Positions 1-9,781 of a stretch of 64,000 bases of DNA are shown piece by piece. How positions within the stretch are numbered: position 1 is the first letter of the stretch; the number at the start of each line of letters is the position of its first letter. Under the pieces are notes generated by a model. That model saw only the letters and a list, made by a program, of their open reading frames with translations, made no database searches and was not told the origin of the DNA. The translations under genes were made by a program, and so were the position numbers. Origin of the DNA: Gautieria morchelliformis (Eukaryota; Basidiomycota; Agaricomycetes; Gomphales; Gomphaceae); NCBI GenBank assembly GCA_015179125.1, contig WHVA01000118.1, positions 1 through 64,000 of the forward strand, read 5' to 3'.

Positions 1-146
1 ATTATTGTGTCCTACTGGCATAATTCTGCTTGCCTCCCTCCCTCTCACACCTTCTAGCAAGCTTCCTTATAGCCTTTCTAGCCGCTCCTTTGATGAAATT
101 CGCGTCACCCCATGACATCCCGATGTGGCCATGAGCACATCAGCCG

Positions 147-1726
147 TCACCTCTTCAGTTCATTTAGGAAGTAAACGTTGTTTGCTTCAAATTTACCTTT
201 GAATTCATCAATGTTCCGCCCCCTAGCCTCAGGCCAATTACGGACATCGTCAAGAAGCTCTTCGATGCTTGGGTAAGCGATGTCACCGGGAGTCGCAGGG
301 GTCAACTGTTCCAGTCTTTGTCAGGATTGACTGGAGTAACAGGGCAGTTCAGGACCATGTTCTGAGCAAACATTCGATAGTCAATTGGTGGGAACATCAT
401 CATAGGAAATGATCCTTGAAGACCCAAGGCAGCGCCGGGCAGGTTCGCCGTTGACCCTTCATCGGTCTTCTCTTTTTGAATGGAGGAGTCTTTGCGATAA
501 TGGAAATCTTCGAAGTGAGCGTTGTTTGGAGGAACTTTCAGAGTGACCCCGTGAATGTTAGAAACCTAAATTCGCATTATTAGCAGCGAGTAATACATAT
601 AAATGCAAAGGTTGTACTCACCAAGGCTGTTACCCAGGACTGGAGTTGGCACCATGATAAATGTGTGTGCTCTCCGTTCTTATTCAGTTTGCAGACTTTT
701 GAAGCACATGCCGGTTTGCCACAGTTTGAATACTCTGCCTTCAACGCCTCCATGAAATCCCTTTCCCATTTTGTTGGTAGGCCATGCTCTTCGATCTCAG
801 ATCCTTCAGTGTCAGAATTGGCGTTCAAGTCCTGAATACGAGCTTTCTTCTTTTTGCCCCTGCCAGCTGCATTTGTCACAGTTTTGTCCCTTTTCCTGGA
901 AAGTGTATGCCGAAGCGATGCGATGTACTATAATTCTTATAATATCAGATGCGGCTGCCATGCGAAGTCACACGCACACGTACACTTTCATCCAGAATGA
1001 TGTCTACTTCCATGCCACTGGCATTGCCCTTTTTCTTCCTTGCCTGAGCACCCTTCACATCATCCTTGAGGTTGTCCCAGTCCTCTTCTTTTGCCAGTTT
1101 CGAAAGGTGTTTATCTCGCACACCTTTGAGCCGGTAAGCTAGGTGTGGCATCTTTTTCACTGTTTGATAGCACCCTATCGCTTTGAAGATACGTTCCTCG
1201 ACCTTCTTGTAACTGACATTGGCAGGAAGCTTCACACGCTCAACAAACCCTTCGGCTTCAGTGCCGTCCGGAACACGCAAGATAATTACTAGGCCGTGAA
1301 ATGAGCATCAAATTATAAATGAAAAATATGATGGCATACCAGGTTCATCAATATCCTTTACCTGTTTGGGAACTGCCACCTCTACTAACTCTTCAGACTC
1401 TGAGTCTCGATTAGGGTCGTTGGGCTCGGCTTCGGACTCGGATGCACTTTGAGCCGGCTGGGTCTCTTCCTCATATGAAGACCCTGACTCAGATTCTAAG
1501 TCTTCAAAAGTTACTTTTTTTGCCGCCTGACGTTTCGGTCGAAAAGTGCTAGTAGTTTGAACAGATTCTAAATAACTGGTGAGCTTGAAATAGCATCATT
1601 ATATATAAACCGACCTTTGCCCTGAATTCCCACTATGTCAGGTAACAGTTCCTCTGGAGGTTCTTTGACCTTTTTCGTTGCTCGTGTTGACTTGGTGGGC
1701 TGTCTTTTATTTTTGTTATTTCCCAT
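147..1726 (-). pseudogene. Uncharacterised multi-exon fungal gene with a frameshift near its 3' end
   Basis: The ATG at 1726 opens a Lys/Arg-rich N-terminus. I could place exons 1726-1615, 1567-1340 and 1288 to about 955 with GT..AG introns, then about 890-622, and a last exon from 565. The second exon encodes a Ser/Glu-rich acidic stretch. The central part (about 600-870) has a KWERDFMEAL block followed by Cys pairs and a GEHTHLSW segment. In the last exon the frame ends in a TGA near 308, while a shifted frame continues in the same style (ELLDDVRNWPEA) to a TGA at 147. This looks like a 1-nt frameshift or an unrecognised small intron. I do not recognise the family. It resembles the anonymous expanded genes common in basidiomycetes. 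The splice site between exons 3 and 4 is uncertain. It may be a decayed copy. Confidence 0.5.
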
Positions 1727-1859
1727 TGTTGGTAAGGCAAGTCGAACTTGGTCGGGTTATGCCGATTCATAATAGGCGGCTTGCCGCGCTGCACCATCGA
1801 CAACACCACGCACCACAGACACTTCAGCCTCTCTTGGTTCGGCACTCGTCTTCCATATG

Positions 1860-2534
1860 AACTTGCCCCGGGCTTCGAAGCATCCGCTGACCCTGTTCTT
1901 CAATCGCGCCTTTTCGCTTAGCTCCACAGGCTTGCCGTCAAGTACCAGCAGCTCCCTGTCAACTCCCCCATAACCCCAGTGGCCAACTTCCGTGAGTATC
2001 CCAGCCCGTATTCCTCATACCAGGGTGTCTGACCACTCGACTCCCGCAGAGCGCCACGGCCCAGGCACATTCGTGTCCCAGGGCACACGTACCTGCACCC
2101 GCACCCGCACCCACACCTGCACCTGCACCCGCACCCGCACCCGCACCCGCACCTGCACCCACACCCGCACCCACACCTGCACCCGCACCCGCACCCGCCG
2201 CTGCCCGCTCCCCCACCACCCCGTCCTCCTACACCAGCTCCCCCACCCCAGCACCTCCGCGCCCCTCACCCCACCGCATACGCGTGCACCCCCGTGGTTT
2301 CCGAGCTCAAGAACGTGTCAGGATCGGCGAAGTTGCCTTATGGTGCATTGGCACTCGGTGCAGAAGGGATCAAAGATTTCGGGGCTTATGCTACACAGGA
2401 GGAAATCCGACATCGAGAATGAACGCCTACCGTCAGATCTCACTGATCCAATGTCAGAAGAAGCTAAGCCCTTCCTCTCCAATCCTATGACACCCTCTTC
2501 TGGAGATTCTCCTGTAGTGGGTTCTCACCATTAG
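1860..2534 (+). other. Possible fragment of an uncharacterised gene around a Pro/Ala-type low-complexity tract
   Basis: Several short frames are open here but none gives a convincing complete gene. One frame after the repeat reads SELKNVSGSAKLPYGALALG and then stops. A second frame, ending at 2534, reads SDIENERLPSDLTDPMSEEAK. Both look like real coding style and might be joined by an intron. No family is recognised. It could be a broken neighbour of the gene at 147-1726, transcribed divergently. Confidence 0.25.
2088..2205. repeat. Hexanucleotide minisatellite (CACCCG/CACCTG)n
   Basis: About twenty head-to-tail copies of a 6-bp unit, mostly CACCCG with CACCTG and CACCCA variants. It gives long artificial open frames on both strands (Thr-Arg, Gly-Ala, Val-Arg repeats), which should not be read as proteins. 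Confidence 0.85.
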
Positions 2535-3285
2535 TACAAAGTAGCAAACAAAATTAAAACCTGCATTGAACTACATACAGTAAGCTAAGCTTGACATTGT
2601 TCCCCCCTCAGCACCCAAAATGCAAAATAAAAAAATGCTTGTTTTATTCGGATTTTTTAGTTCTATGCCCTAGCTATGGTCCACATAGCTTCAGATATGA
2701 AATTTCAAGCGAATTGGAGCGATATCAAGCAAGATATTGTTGTTTGAAGTTTGCGCGCTAAAACGGAAGCAAATCCGACGCGCGCCTTAGGTACTGCAAA
2801 CGGGTGTAAATGACATTTAATATAATACATTGTATATGATTTCCTTCTGTTTATAGATATCTGTTAATACTTTTGTTGGTACTCCATTTTTAAAAACTAA
2901 ACTGCAGTTCTTTCCATGTAAAATATGTAAGATACTATTGGAGATTTTTCATCCTACAGCCTTCCTAATTAAGCAAACCCACCCAGGTATCATTAGTATG
3001 TTGAATCAAATAGAAATATCTTCTAGTTAACTCACCCATTCTGAGTAACACATATGTATTTAAAGGTGTCAATGGCATACATGTGTATAAAATGTACTAT
3101 CTAAGGGAGTATACCTTTTAAAATTCTTTAAGTTCTAACTCACCACAGTGTTTCATAATCTATTCAGCTCTTAAAAGATGCTTTGTTTCATGATGTACAA
3201 ATAAGTTTTAAAAATTCCAAAAGTTTTAAAATCTAAATTATGTTTAGAATAGATTTCAAGTATTTAAATGATCTTAAGGAGATAT
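2535..3285. other. AT-rich intergenic stretch, nothing recognised
   Basis: Base composition drops to clearly AT-rich with short homopolymers. No open frame of note, no repeat family and no splice-supported gene was seen. It could be old mobile-element DNA. Confidence 0.5.
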
Positions 3286-3287
3286 TA

Positions 3288-4058
3288 GTGCTGCTCAATT
3301 CTTAGTTCGGTTCATTTCTTTCGTCTCGTCGTGCATCGAAATTTTGGACTCTGACTGTAAGCGAGCTGAAACAGGATGTTTTGCTTCCGTAGCAAACCGA
3401 ACTGGACGAGCTGGTCCTGGGCAGCTCGTTCCAGTTCATTTTGCTGCGGAAGCAAAACGACGCCCTCAGCTGCCCAGCCACATGAAATACTTAATAATAC
3501 AAACTAATAATTATCGACATTGCTGAGTAAACCAATAATTATTGACGCTTGACTGACTGCGCGCGCATGAGCAAGAAGGAATACCAGGACATCCTCCTGG
3601 CTGTAGGAGCTCAACTGCAGATTCTCGGTATGCAGGAGCTTAGAGGATGAAGGAGATCTAGATAATGATGAAATGGATGACAATCATGAAGGAGCTGTAC
3701 TTGAGAGCATCGGTGCAGGACTAATTGGTATCGCTCACCTTTCAGGCAATGGTTCGCGAGGGGTAGAGGGGGCTTATGAGGTTATACCCAAATCAAAGGA
3801 CTTTTTCATCAATTCCTTGCGTTACCAGCAAACAGAAGAGCGAAGAGCGTAGTAGGTAGGACCCAAATGAGCTGCTTCGCATGCAGTGGTAATTATGCAT
3901 GTTTACATAAGTCAAACTTGTCAATCTAGGCTCCACCAAAGCTCCGCACAGCAGTTCGAACCGAACTCAATTCTTACAGTTCAGTTCGTTGCAAAAAAAC
4001 CCCAAACGACCTTTTGCACAAACAAACCAAACAAACCAAACTAAGAATTGAGCAGCAC
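3288..4058. mobile_element. Non-autonomous TIR DNA transposon (771 bp)
   Basis: The left end GTGCTGCTCAATTCTTAGTT is repeated inverted at the right end (AACTAAGAATTGAGCAGCAC, about 4039-4058). Both ends are flanked by TA (3286-3287 and 4059-4060), consistent with Tc1/mariner-type TA insertion; a 3-bp ATT duplication is an alternative reading. The inside holds short broken frames near 3560-3850, including a DFF-like transposase-style segment, so it is probably a deletion derivative. No intact transposase is present. Confidence 0.65.
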
Positions 4059-4060
4059 TA

Positions 4061-5010
4061 TTAGAGTTTGATACTTCTTATAGTTTCCGAACAACCTCCC
4101 TATGATACATTAAAACACTCGAGAACCCAGCTGATGTCCTCACAAAGCCATTACCAGCTTGCAAGCATCTCCACATCCTCAGAACCCTTGGAATGCATTG
4201 AGATGCCATCTAATATTCATTCCAATAACACACTAATACACTGTAACAACATCATCTCCACTCTATGGACCATGGTGGACCACTTTCCTTATTTGGACAT
4301 TACAATTCACACCCATGCTATGACTTGTACATGTCACACTGTCACACTGTGTGTACACCGTTGCCGCACCGGCGTCTAACTGTCACAAACCCAGTACCTG
4401 CCCATCTCATCACACCCACATGCACTGACAAGTCCACAAGCCTGTATACACCTATCACCGAGCCAATAATATTGTTACAGCACTGTGAAGCCAAGCTGAT
4501 CCAAGCCTTATCCCACATGCCACACGTCACATGTGCATGTGATCGATCAAGGGATGTGACATGTCAAGGTGACCTGTACACATCTCAACTATTTCTCCTA
4601 TTCTCTTTCACCCCGTATTCCCCATTCACCATTACACTTTATACTCTATCATACTGCACACATGTTGTTCCTACTCCTAATACTCAAACCTATGCCAATT
4701 GCCCCATATGACATTTCTTTTGTTCTTATCTTGTAACACACCAAGAACGCCAAGTTCTTTTCTTGATAGTTAAATACTCGAGTTTGTATGCTACATTTGA
4801 TAGTGAAGTGAATCACTCAGTTCTTTTGCATTCTAGAGCTACTAGCTTCAGTCAGTGCTGTTGTAAGACACATATACCCTGGTATATGTGCAAACATTCT
4901 ACTCTCTTAAGCACTTCTTGATTCGACTTTTATTAGGAGTTTGAATCATATTCCTACTAGCTATATCTTCAACACCATAACTAACAAGAGTGATTACGTA
5001 ATAGGGGAGC
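4061..5010. other. Region without a recognised gene, probably mobile-element flank
   Basis: No supported coding exon. The block is rich in CACATG/GTCACA words (4,320-4,580). A stretch about 4,242-4,973 begins TGTAACAAC and ends CTTCAACA, so it could be a decayed LTR, but no partner copy is present in the window. I cannot assign it. Confidence 0.3.
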
Positions 5011-5014
5011 TGGA

Positions 5015-5160
5015 AACTTCTGGAAACTTGTAGAATGTTATGGAAACTCATGGAAGATGATGCAAACTTGTGGAAGATTATAGAAACTCATAGAAGGTTA
5101 CAGAAACTCATAGAAGGTTACAGAAACTCATAGAAGGTGACGGAAACTTGTGGAAGGTAA
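5015..5160. repeat. Tandem repeat, about 20-bp unit, roughly 7 degenerate copies
   Basis: The unit is approximately AGAAACTCATAGAAGGTTAC, with three nearly identical copies at about 5,084-5,146 and more degenerate copies on each side. It directly precedes the Gypsy remnant. Confidence 0.8.
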
Positions 5161-5166
5161 AAACGT

Positions 5167-6836
5167 GTGAACCCTGACAATGGGTCAGGTTCAGGTGACA
5201 ACAATGATTTGATGCTCCTGCACCCAGAGCTGTTCATTGTTCGTGCCCTGGAGGGGGAGGAACATGAGATTATTTGCAATGTGAAAAAGGCATTTGGAGA
5301 TGGGTCACTGGATCACTGGAGGATGAGGTTGCAGGGGCAGTCAGGAAGCTGCAAGAGTTGGGTGGGAAATCACTTGTGTCGGCAGAGTGGGCTAAGACAG
5401 ATGGGTTGCTCACATTGTGAGGTAAAGTGTACGTTCCAGATGTCCCAGACCTCAGGCGATGAATTGTCTCCCAGCACCATGATTCACAAGTTGCTGGTCA
5501 TCCTGGGTGGTGGAAGACCCTCAAGATCATCTCACATAATTACTGGTGGCCTCACATGTCATAGTACGTTGGTGAATACTCCAAGACATGCGATTTGTGC
5601 CTGCAAACGAAGGCGTGAAGGCAGCCACCCCTTGCTGAACTCCATCCACTCCCTGTCCCTGAAGCTCACAGGGACACAATCAGTGCGGACTTCATTGTGG
5701 AACTGCCTGACACACATGGGTATGACACTGTGATGAACATGGTGGATTCAGTCTCAAAGCAGGCACACTTCATCCCCACCAATACCACGACCACTGTGGC
5801 TGGGACAGCGCAACTTTTCCTACACAATGTCTGGAAGCTGCAGGGGGTGCCCCAAACAGTTGTGTCAGATTGCAGAGTCCAGTTGGCATTCACAAATTCA
5901 CTTGCGAACTTTATTGCCTCCTGGGCATTCGCATTGCAGCCTCCACAGCATACCACCCACAGACTGATGAACAGATGGAGTGACTCAATCAGGAGCTGGA
6001 GCAGTACCTTCACCTCTTTGTCAATGAGCGACAGGATGACTGGGATGACCTCTTGCCCATGGCCAAGTTCCAGTACAACAACCGTGTGCATGCTTCAACT
6101 CATCAATCACCCTTTGTGCTGGACACTGGGCAGCACCCACAAATAGGCTTTGAACTGCATCAACCTCCATCAAACCTTGAATCTGTCAATGAGTTCAAGG
6201 AGCACATGGAGGAGTCACTGTCAGAAGTGAAGTTGGAATGGCAAAGTCAAAGGAGAACATGGCAACATACTATAATCACTGATGTGAGCCAGCACCTACA
6301 TTCACACCAGATGACAAGGCTTACCTTGATGCAAATTATATACACATCACCCATCCGTCGAAGAAGCTAGCTCATTGGTGACTTGGCCCCTCATCATCAA
6401 ATGCCGAGTTGGGTTCTAAGCTTATCATCTCTGCCTCCCTAAGTCTCTGAATTGCCTCCACCCCATTTCCCCTGTCATCAAGCTAACTCCTGCTCCACAT
6501 GATCCAATCCCAGGTCAGCAACCAGCTCCACCACACCCACCTGTCCTTAGGGAGGGCGATGAGCATTTTCAAGTCAAACAGGTGTTAGACAGTCACATGC
6601 AAGCAAACCACCTGCAGTTCCTCATCAAGTGGAAGGGGTATGGCTATGAAGAGAATTCATGGGAGAATGAGACTGATGTACAAGCTCCTGACCTCATCAC
6701 TGACTTCTACCACTCACATCTGGGTGCCCTCCTTGTTGCATTTGCTCCTTAGAGGCTGTCACCTTTCAGAATTGCATCCCTGTTCCACTGGTAGGCCTTC
6801 ATGCATCAGATTGCTACATTCTAGAGGGGGGGATGA
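5167..6836 (+). pseudogene. Gypsy-A-related remnant: integrase and chromodomain part of pol
   Basis: Three frames broken by indels match the linker, integrase and chromodomain of the Gypsy-A element at 19.8-21.5 kb. Segments seen are the GSGSGDNN linker (5,180), VELPDTHGYD and VDSVSKQAHFIPT (about 5,695-5,790), NERQDDWDDLLPMAKFQYNN (about 6,020-6,080), and the chromodomain-like LIKWKGYGYEENSW (about 6,625-6,665). Gag, protease, RT and RNase H are missing. A purine-rich tract (GAGGGGGGG, about 6,822-6,832) just before the LTR is the expected polypurine tract. The copy is dead. Confidence 0.8.
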
Positions 6837-7804
6837 TGTCAGGGGAACCCAAATCACACACTGCATTATCACGATGTGCATTATCACTGATTGCACATTA
6901 TTGCCATGTGCATTATCACCAATGCATTATCATGGTTTGCACATTATCACCATGTGCATTATTACCACCTGCACATTACCATGGCATGCGCCTTATTGCC
7001 ATGTGTGATTGGTGGCCCCCAAGCCTCTCCCAGCCTTTGGCATCTTTGGGTCTTGTGTTCCGTTTATTCCCCTTCCTGTTCCAGCTGCTTCTGACATCAT
7101 TCCTTTCTTATCTTTCCGGCCCTGTTATCACTGATGTTATTGGTTACTGTATATAACTTGGGCATTTGGTGATTGGGCTAGCATGCCCACAGCTTATAGT
7201 CATAGCTAGCTGGCAGAGCAGTTCCTTAGAGTTTTCTCTTTGGATCCTGTAAGGGCAACCCTAGCTGGCTGTGGAGGTCATACTACCACACAACTGACAA
7301 GGGGAAATCCGAAGTATACATATAAATGAACCAAATACACAAAAGAGGGGATTCTCACCTGACAAGGGGAAATCTGAAGAGAAAAGTCTAAGGACCCCCA
7401 ATGTCAGCGAGCCTGTATTATACTACGCTAGTCCGCAGCCAGGGACAACACTCAGCACTCGCCATCAACCCTGCATTGCCCTGACCCCTGACCCTTGACC
7501 GACCCTACTACGTGAGTCACCTGACTCCCGACACTGTTCTGAAGGCAGAAGTCAGAGAGTGGAGCGGAATTTGCAAAGCAAACGGAACTGGTGGGAGCTC
7601 TCCCAGAAGCAGAACCATTTCCAAAAGCGGAGTTGGAGATGGAAGCGAACTTAGGGTGTTGTCGGAGCTGGAAAACAGGGTGTCCCCTGATAGATCCCCC
7701 TTTGCCAGGTATGTCTGTGTTGTGTATATAGTTCTCTTCACTTTGGATCCCCCTTTGCCAGTTCACCACTTGAGTGTAGAGCATCTGCCTAGGTTGCCCT
7801 TATA
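6837..7804 (+). mobile_element. 3' LTR of the Gypsy remnant, interrupted by a solo LTR
   Basis: It starts TGTCAGGGGAA, like the Gypsy-A LTR (TGTCAGGGGAC), and ends at GTTGCCCTTATA, matching the Gypsy-A terminus GTTGCCCTTACA. The 7248-7692 insertion divides it. The U3 part (about 6,855-6,990) is a degenerate tandem array of a roughly 15-18-bp unit like TGCATTATCACCATG. Confidence 0.65.
7248..7692 (-). mobile_element. Solo LTR of Gypsy-A family with perfect 5-bp target duplication
   Basis: The minus-strand LTR reads TATCAGGGGACACC at its start and ends GGGTTGCCCTTACA. It matches the Gypsy-A LTR at 19266-19755 along its length. It is flanked by the direct repeat GATCC (7243-7247 and 7693-7697). 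This is a solo LTR left by LTR-LTR recombination, nested in the LTR of a related element. Confidence 0.85.
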
Positions 7805-8271
7805 GTGTTGGATGCTCTTATAGTGTTGGAAGTCAGGATCATCTCAGGTCCATCCATGTGCAGAAAATATTGCTTTCATCCCCAGGATCATCATTAAGCC
7901 ATCAGAGGGAGAATTGCCATTTGTGCTGCAAAGGAGGCAGTTTCCAGTGCATTTGGAATTTGCAATGACCATCAACAAGTCTCAGAGACAGTCTTTGGGT
8001 ATGGTTGGGCTGGACCTGAGGTATCCAGTGTTTGGACATGGTCAGTTAGTTATATGTTGGTGTATCAAGAGGGACCAACTGGAAGAGAGTCAAGGCCTTG
8101 CTTGAGGAGGGTGTGCAAACCACAAATATTGTATATAAGGATGTATTACTTAGAGCTCCTTGAATTGTGAGATCCACTTCCCTGATACAATTTACATAGT
8201 ATACTTTTAAAAATCTTAATGCAGGTTTTTATTTTCTCTATGCGTGTGACCTTACCGATGCGTTTGACCTA
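7805..8271 (+). pseudogene. Helitron RepHel remnant: C-terminal Pif1-like helicase piece
   Basis: A frame around 7,914-8,105 reads [18 protein letters not shown] and then [15 protein letters not shown]. This is the conserved C-terminal part of the Helitron Pif1-type helicase (motifs V and VI). Here the expected Gly after NKSQ is Arg and the VALSR box is destroyed by a frameshift. Only the last part of the gene is present, next to the Helitron 3' end. The Gypsy LTR abuts it on the left. Confidence 0.7.
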
Positions 8272-8293
8272 CCGTGCGAAGCACGGGTACTAA
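8272..8293 (+). other. Helitron 3' terminus: hairpin plus CTAA end
   Basis: CCGTGC-GAA-GCACGG (8272-8286) forms a perfect 6-bp stem with a 3-nt loop, followed by GTA and CTAA at 8290-8293. Helitrons end in a short GC-rich hairpin a few bases before CTRR. The helicase fragment upstream in the same orientation supports the call. Confidence 0.75.
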
Positions 8294-8519
8294 ATAAACT
8301 GTCCGTTATTACTCATATCCTTCGAGCTGCCCCTGTGCCGATGCCGTGCCGGCGCACCACGATATCCTTCTCGAACGCCCGGTTAGTGTGCCGGTTCCGC
8401 GGTTGACACATCCCCCGGATTACTAACAAATCCCGGTCTGTTCTGTCAGACTGTCTCAGGGCCTCAGACTCTCAACTTATAAATGCCTTCTCTGCTGAAC
8501 ACAGAAACAACGCGTCCAA

Positions 8520-9781
8520 ATGCAACGAATTTATACAGCTCTAACCGATCTCCTTGGTAGTAACCTTTTTATATATCGTCTCGATCCAGATACTAAATGT
8601 GTTACTATTTCAAGGCATTAATGCGCCGATTGTCGCCCCCCCAATGGCTTTTGCAAGTGGTGGCAGGCTTGCGGCTCAAGTGACTTTGGGGGGTGGTTTT
8701 GGATTCGCTGCTTCTGGTTAGGATGTCATAGTTTTCCAAATGGTTACTTTTGACAACCCTTACCGTGACGCGTATAGGCCTGAGTGATGCCGCTTCGTTT
8801 GCACGTGAGCTCGACGAGGCTAGAAGCGTTCTTTCAACCCCCCACGAAGCTCCGCTCCAGCTGGGTGCAGGGTATCTTGGCTGGATGCTTGATCAAGGAG
8901 GGAATCCAGTCGATTGTCTGCATGTCGCTCTCGAGCGGCGAGTAAGTAGTATATGGTTATCTTTCGGGGATGACTTGGGGAAATGGGTTGAACATATCCG
9001 TCAATATGACCAGAGTCGAAAGGATACTTACAGGACGCTGATCTGGATCCTGGTGAATTCGGTTGCCGAGGCGGAGGTGGCCATTAAGCAATGGAAAGCG
9101 GATGTTTTGGTTGTCCAAGGTGTGACTCACTCACCATTCAATTTTCTTGTTTCTCATGGGTGTACTGCCAAAACAGGGATCGAAGCTGGCGGCCATGGTC
9201 AGAGTCAAGCCTTGCCTCTGGTCACACTCCTCTCGCTCATTAAGCAGTCGCTTCCGGATTTGCCACCATTAGTTGCAGCCGGGGGACTCGCGAATGGGGC
9301 CCAAGTAGCTGCTATGCTCGTTCTGGGTGCCTCGGGGGCGGCTGTTGGGACTAGATTTCTAGCTACTCCCGAGAGCACTTACACGATTAATCAGAAGAAC
9401 GCAGTGCTCGCTGCCACCCACTCTGTTCGTACACATTTGTTTGACCAAGTCAGGGGTACGGTAGGATGGCCTCTGGGCGTAGACGGGCGGGCAATACCCA
9501 ACCAGACACTTGAAGATGAAGCCAGTGGAGTTGAACCCGAAGAGTTGAAGAAGCGTTTTGTAGAGGCAGTGAAAAAGGACGACACTTCTCGGAGCGTGGT
9601 TTGGTCTGGTGCCTCTGTAGGATTGGTCCATGAAATCTCAGGGGCTGAGGTGTGTGTTTGACAAATTGATCTTGAACATTTGGTCCAGCTGATGAGTATT
9701 CTGTAGGCCCTCACCCGGGAGATTGGAATGGAAATCATGATGCACCTTCGTCAGGCCTCTAACATGATTACTGACAAGTAA
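8520..9781 (+). CDS. Nitronate monooxygenase-like protein (2-nitropropane dioxygenase family)
   Basis: Five exons: 8520-8556, 8615-8716, 8778-9119, 9177-9649 and 9707-9781. Together they make a 342-aa protein, normal for the family, and all introns are GT..AG and 57-61 bp. The protein is an FMN-binding TIM barrel that oxidises nitronates or nitroalkanes. Visible signatures are APPMAFASGG near the N-terminus, VVQGIEAGGHG (the FMN phosphate-binding loop) and LVAAGGLANGAQVAAMLVLG with GTRFLATPES downstream. The third intron (9120-9176, 57 bp) has no in-frame stop, so a reading that ignores it would insert 19 residues into the flavin-binding motif. The start ATG gives MQRIYTALTDLLG, the usual short lead-in. 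No targeting signal is seen. Substrate specificity cannot be told from sequence alone. Confidence 0.9.

Noticed and set aside
1992-2534. 180-codon open frame over the CACCCG repeat
   Set aside because: The frame is created by the hexanucleotide repeat, which is open on both strands in several frames; the composition is artificial.
5015-5160. Regular 20-bp repeats as a CRISPR-like array
   Set aside because: The copies are adjacent with no unique spacers, and the genome is eukaryotic; it is a simple tandem repeat.
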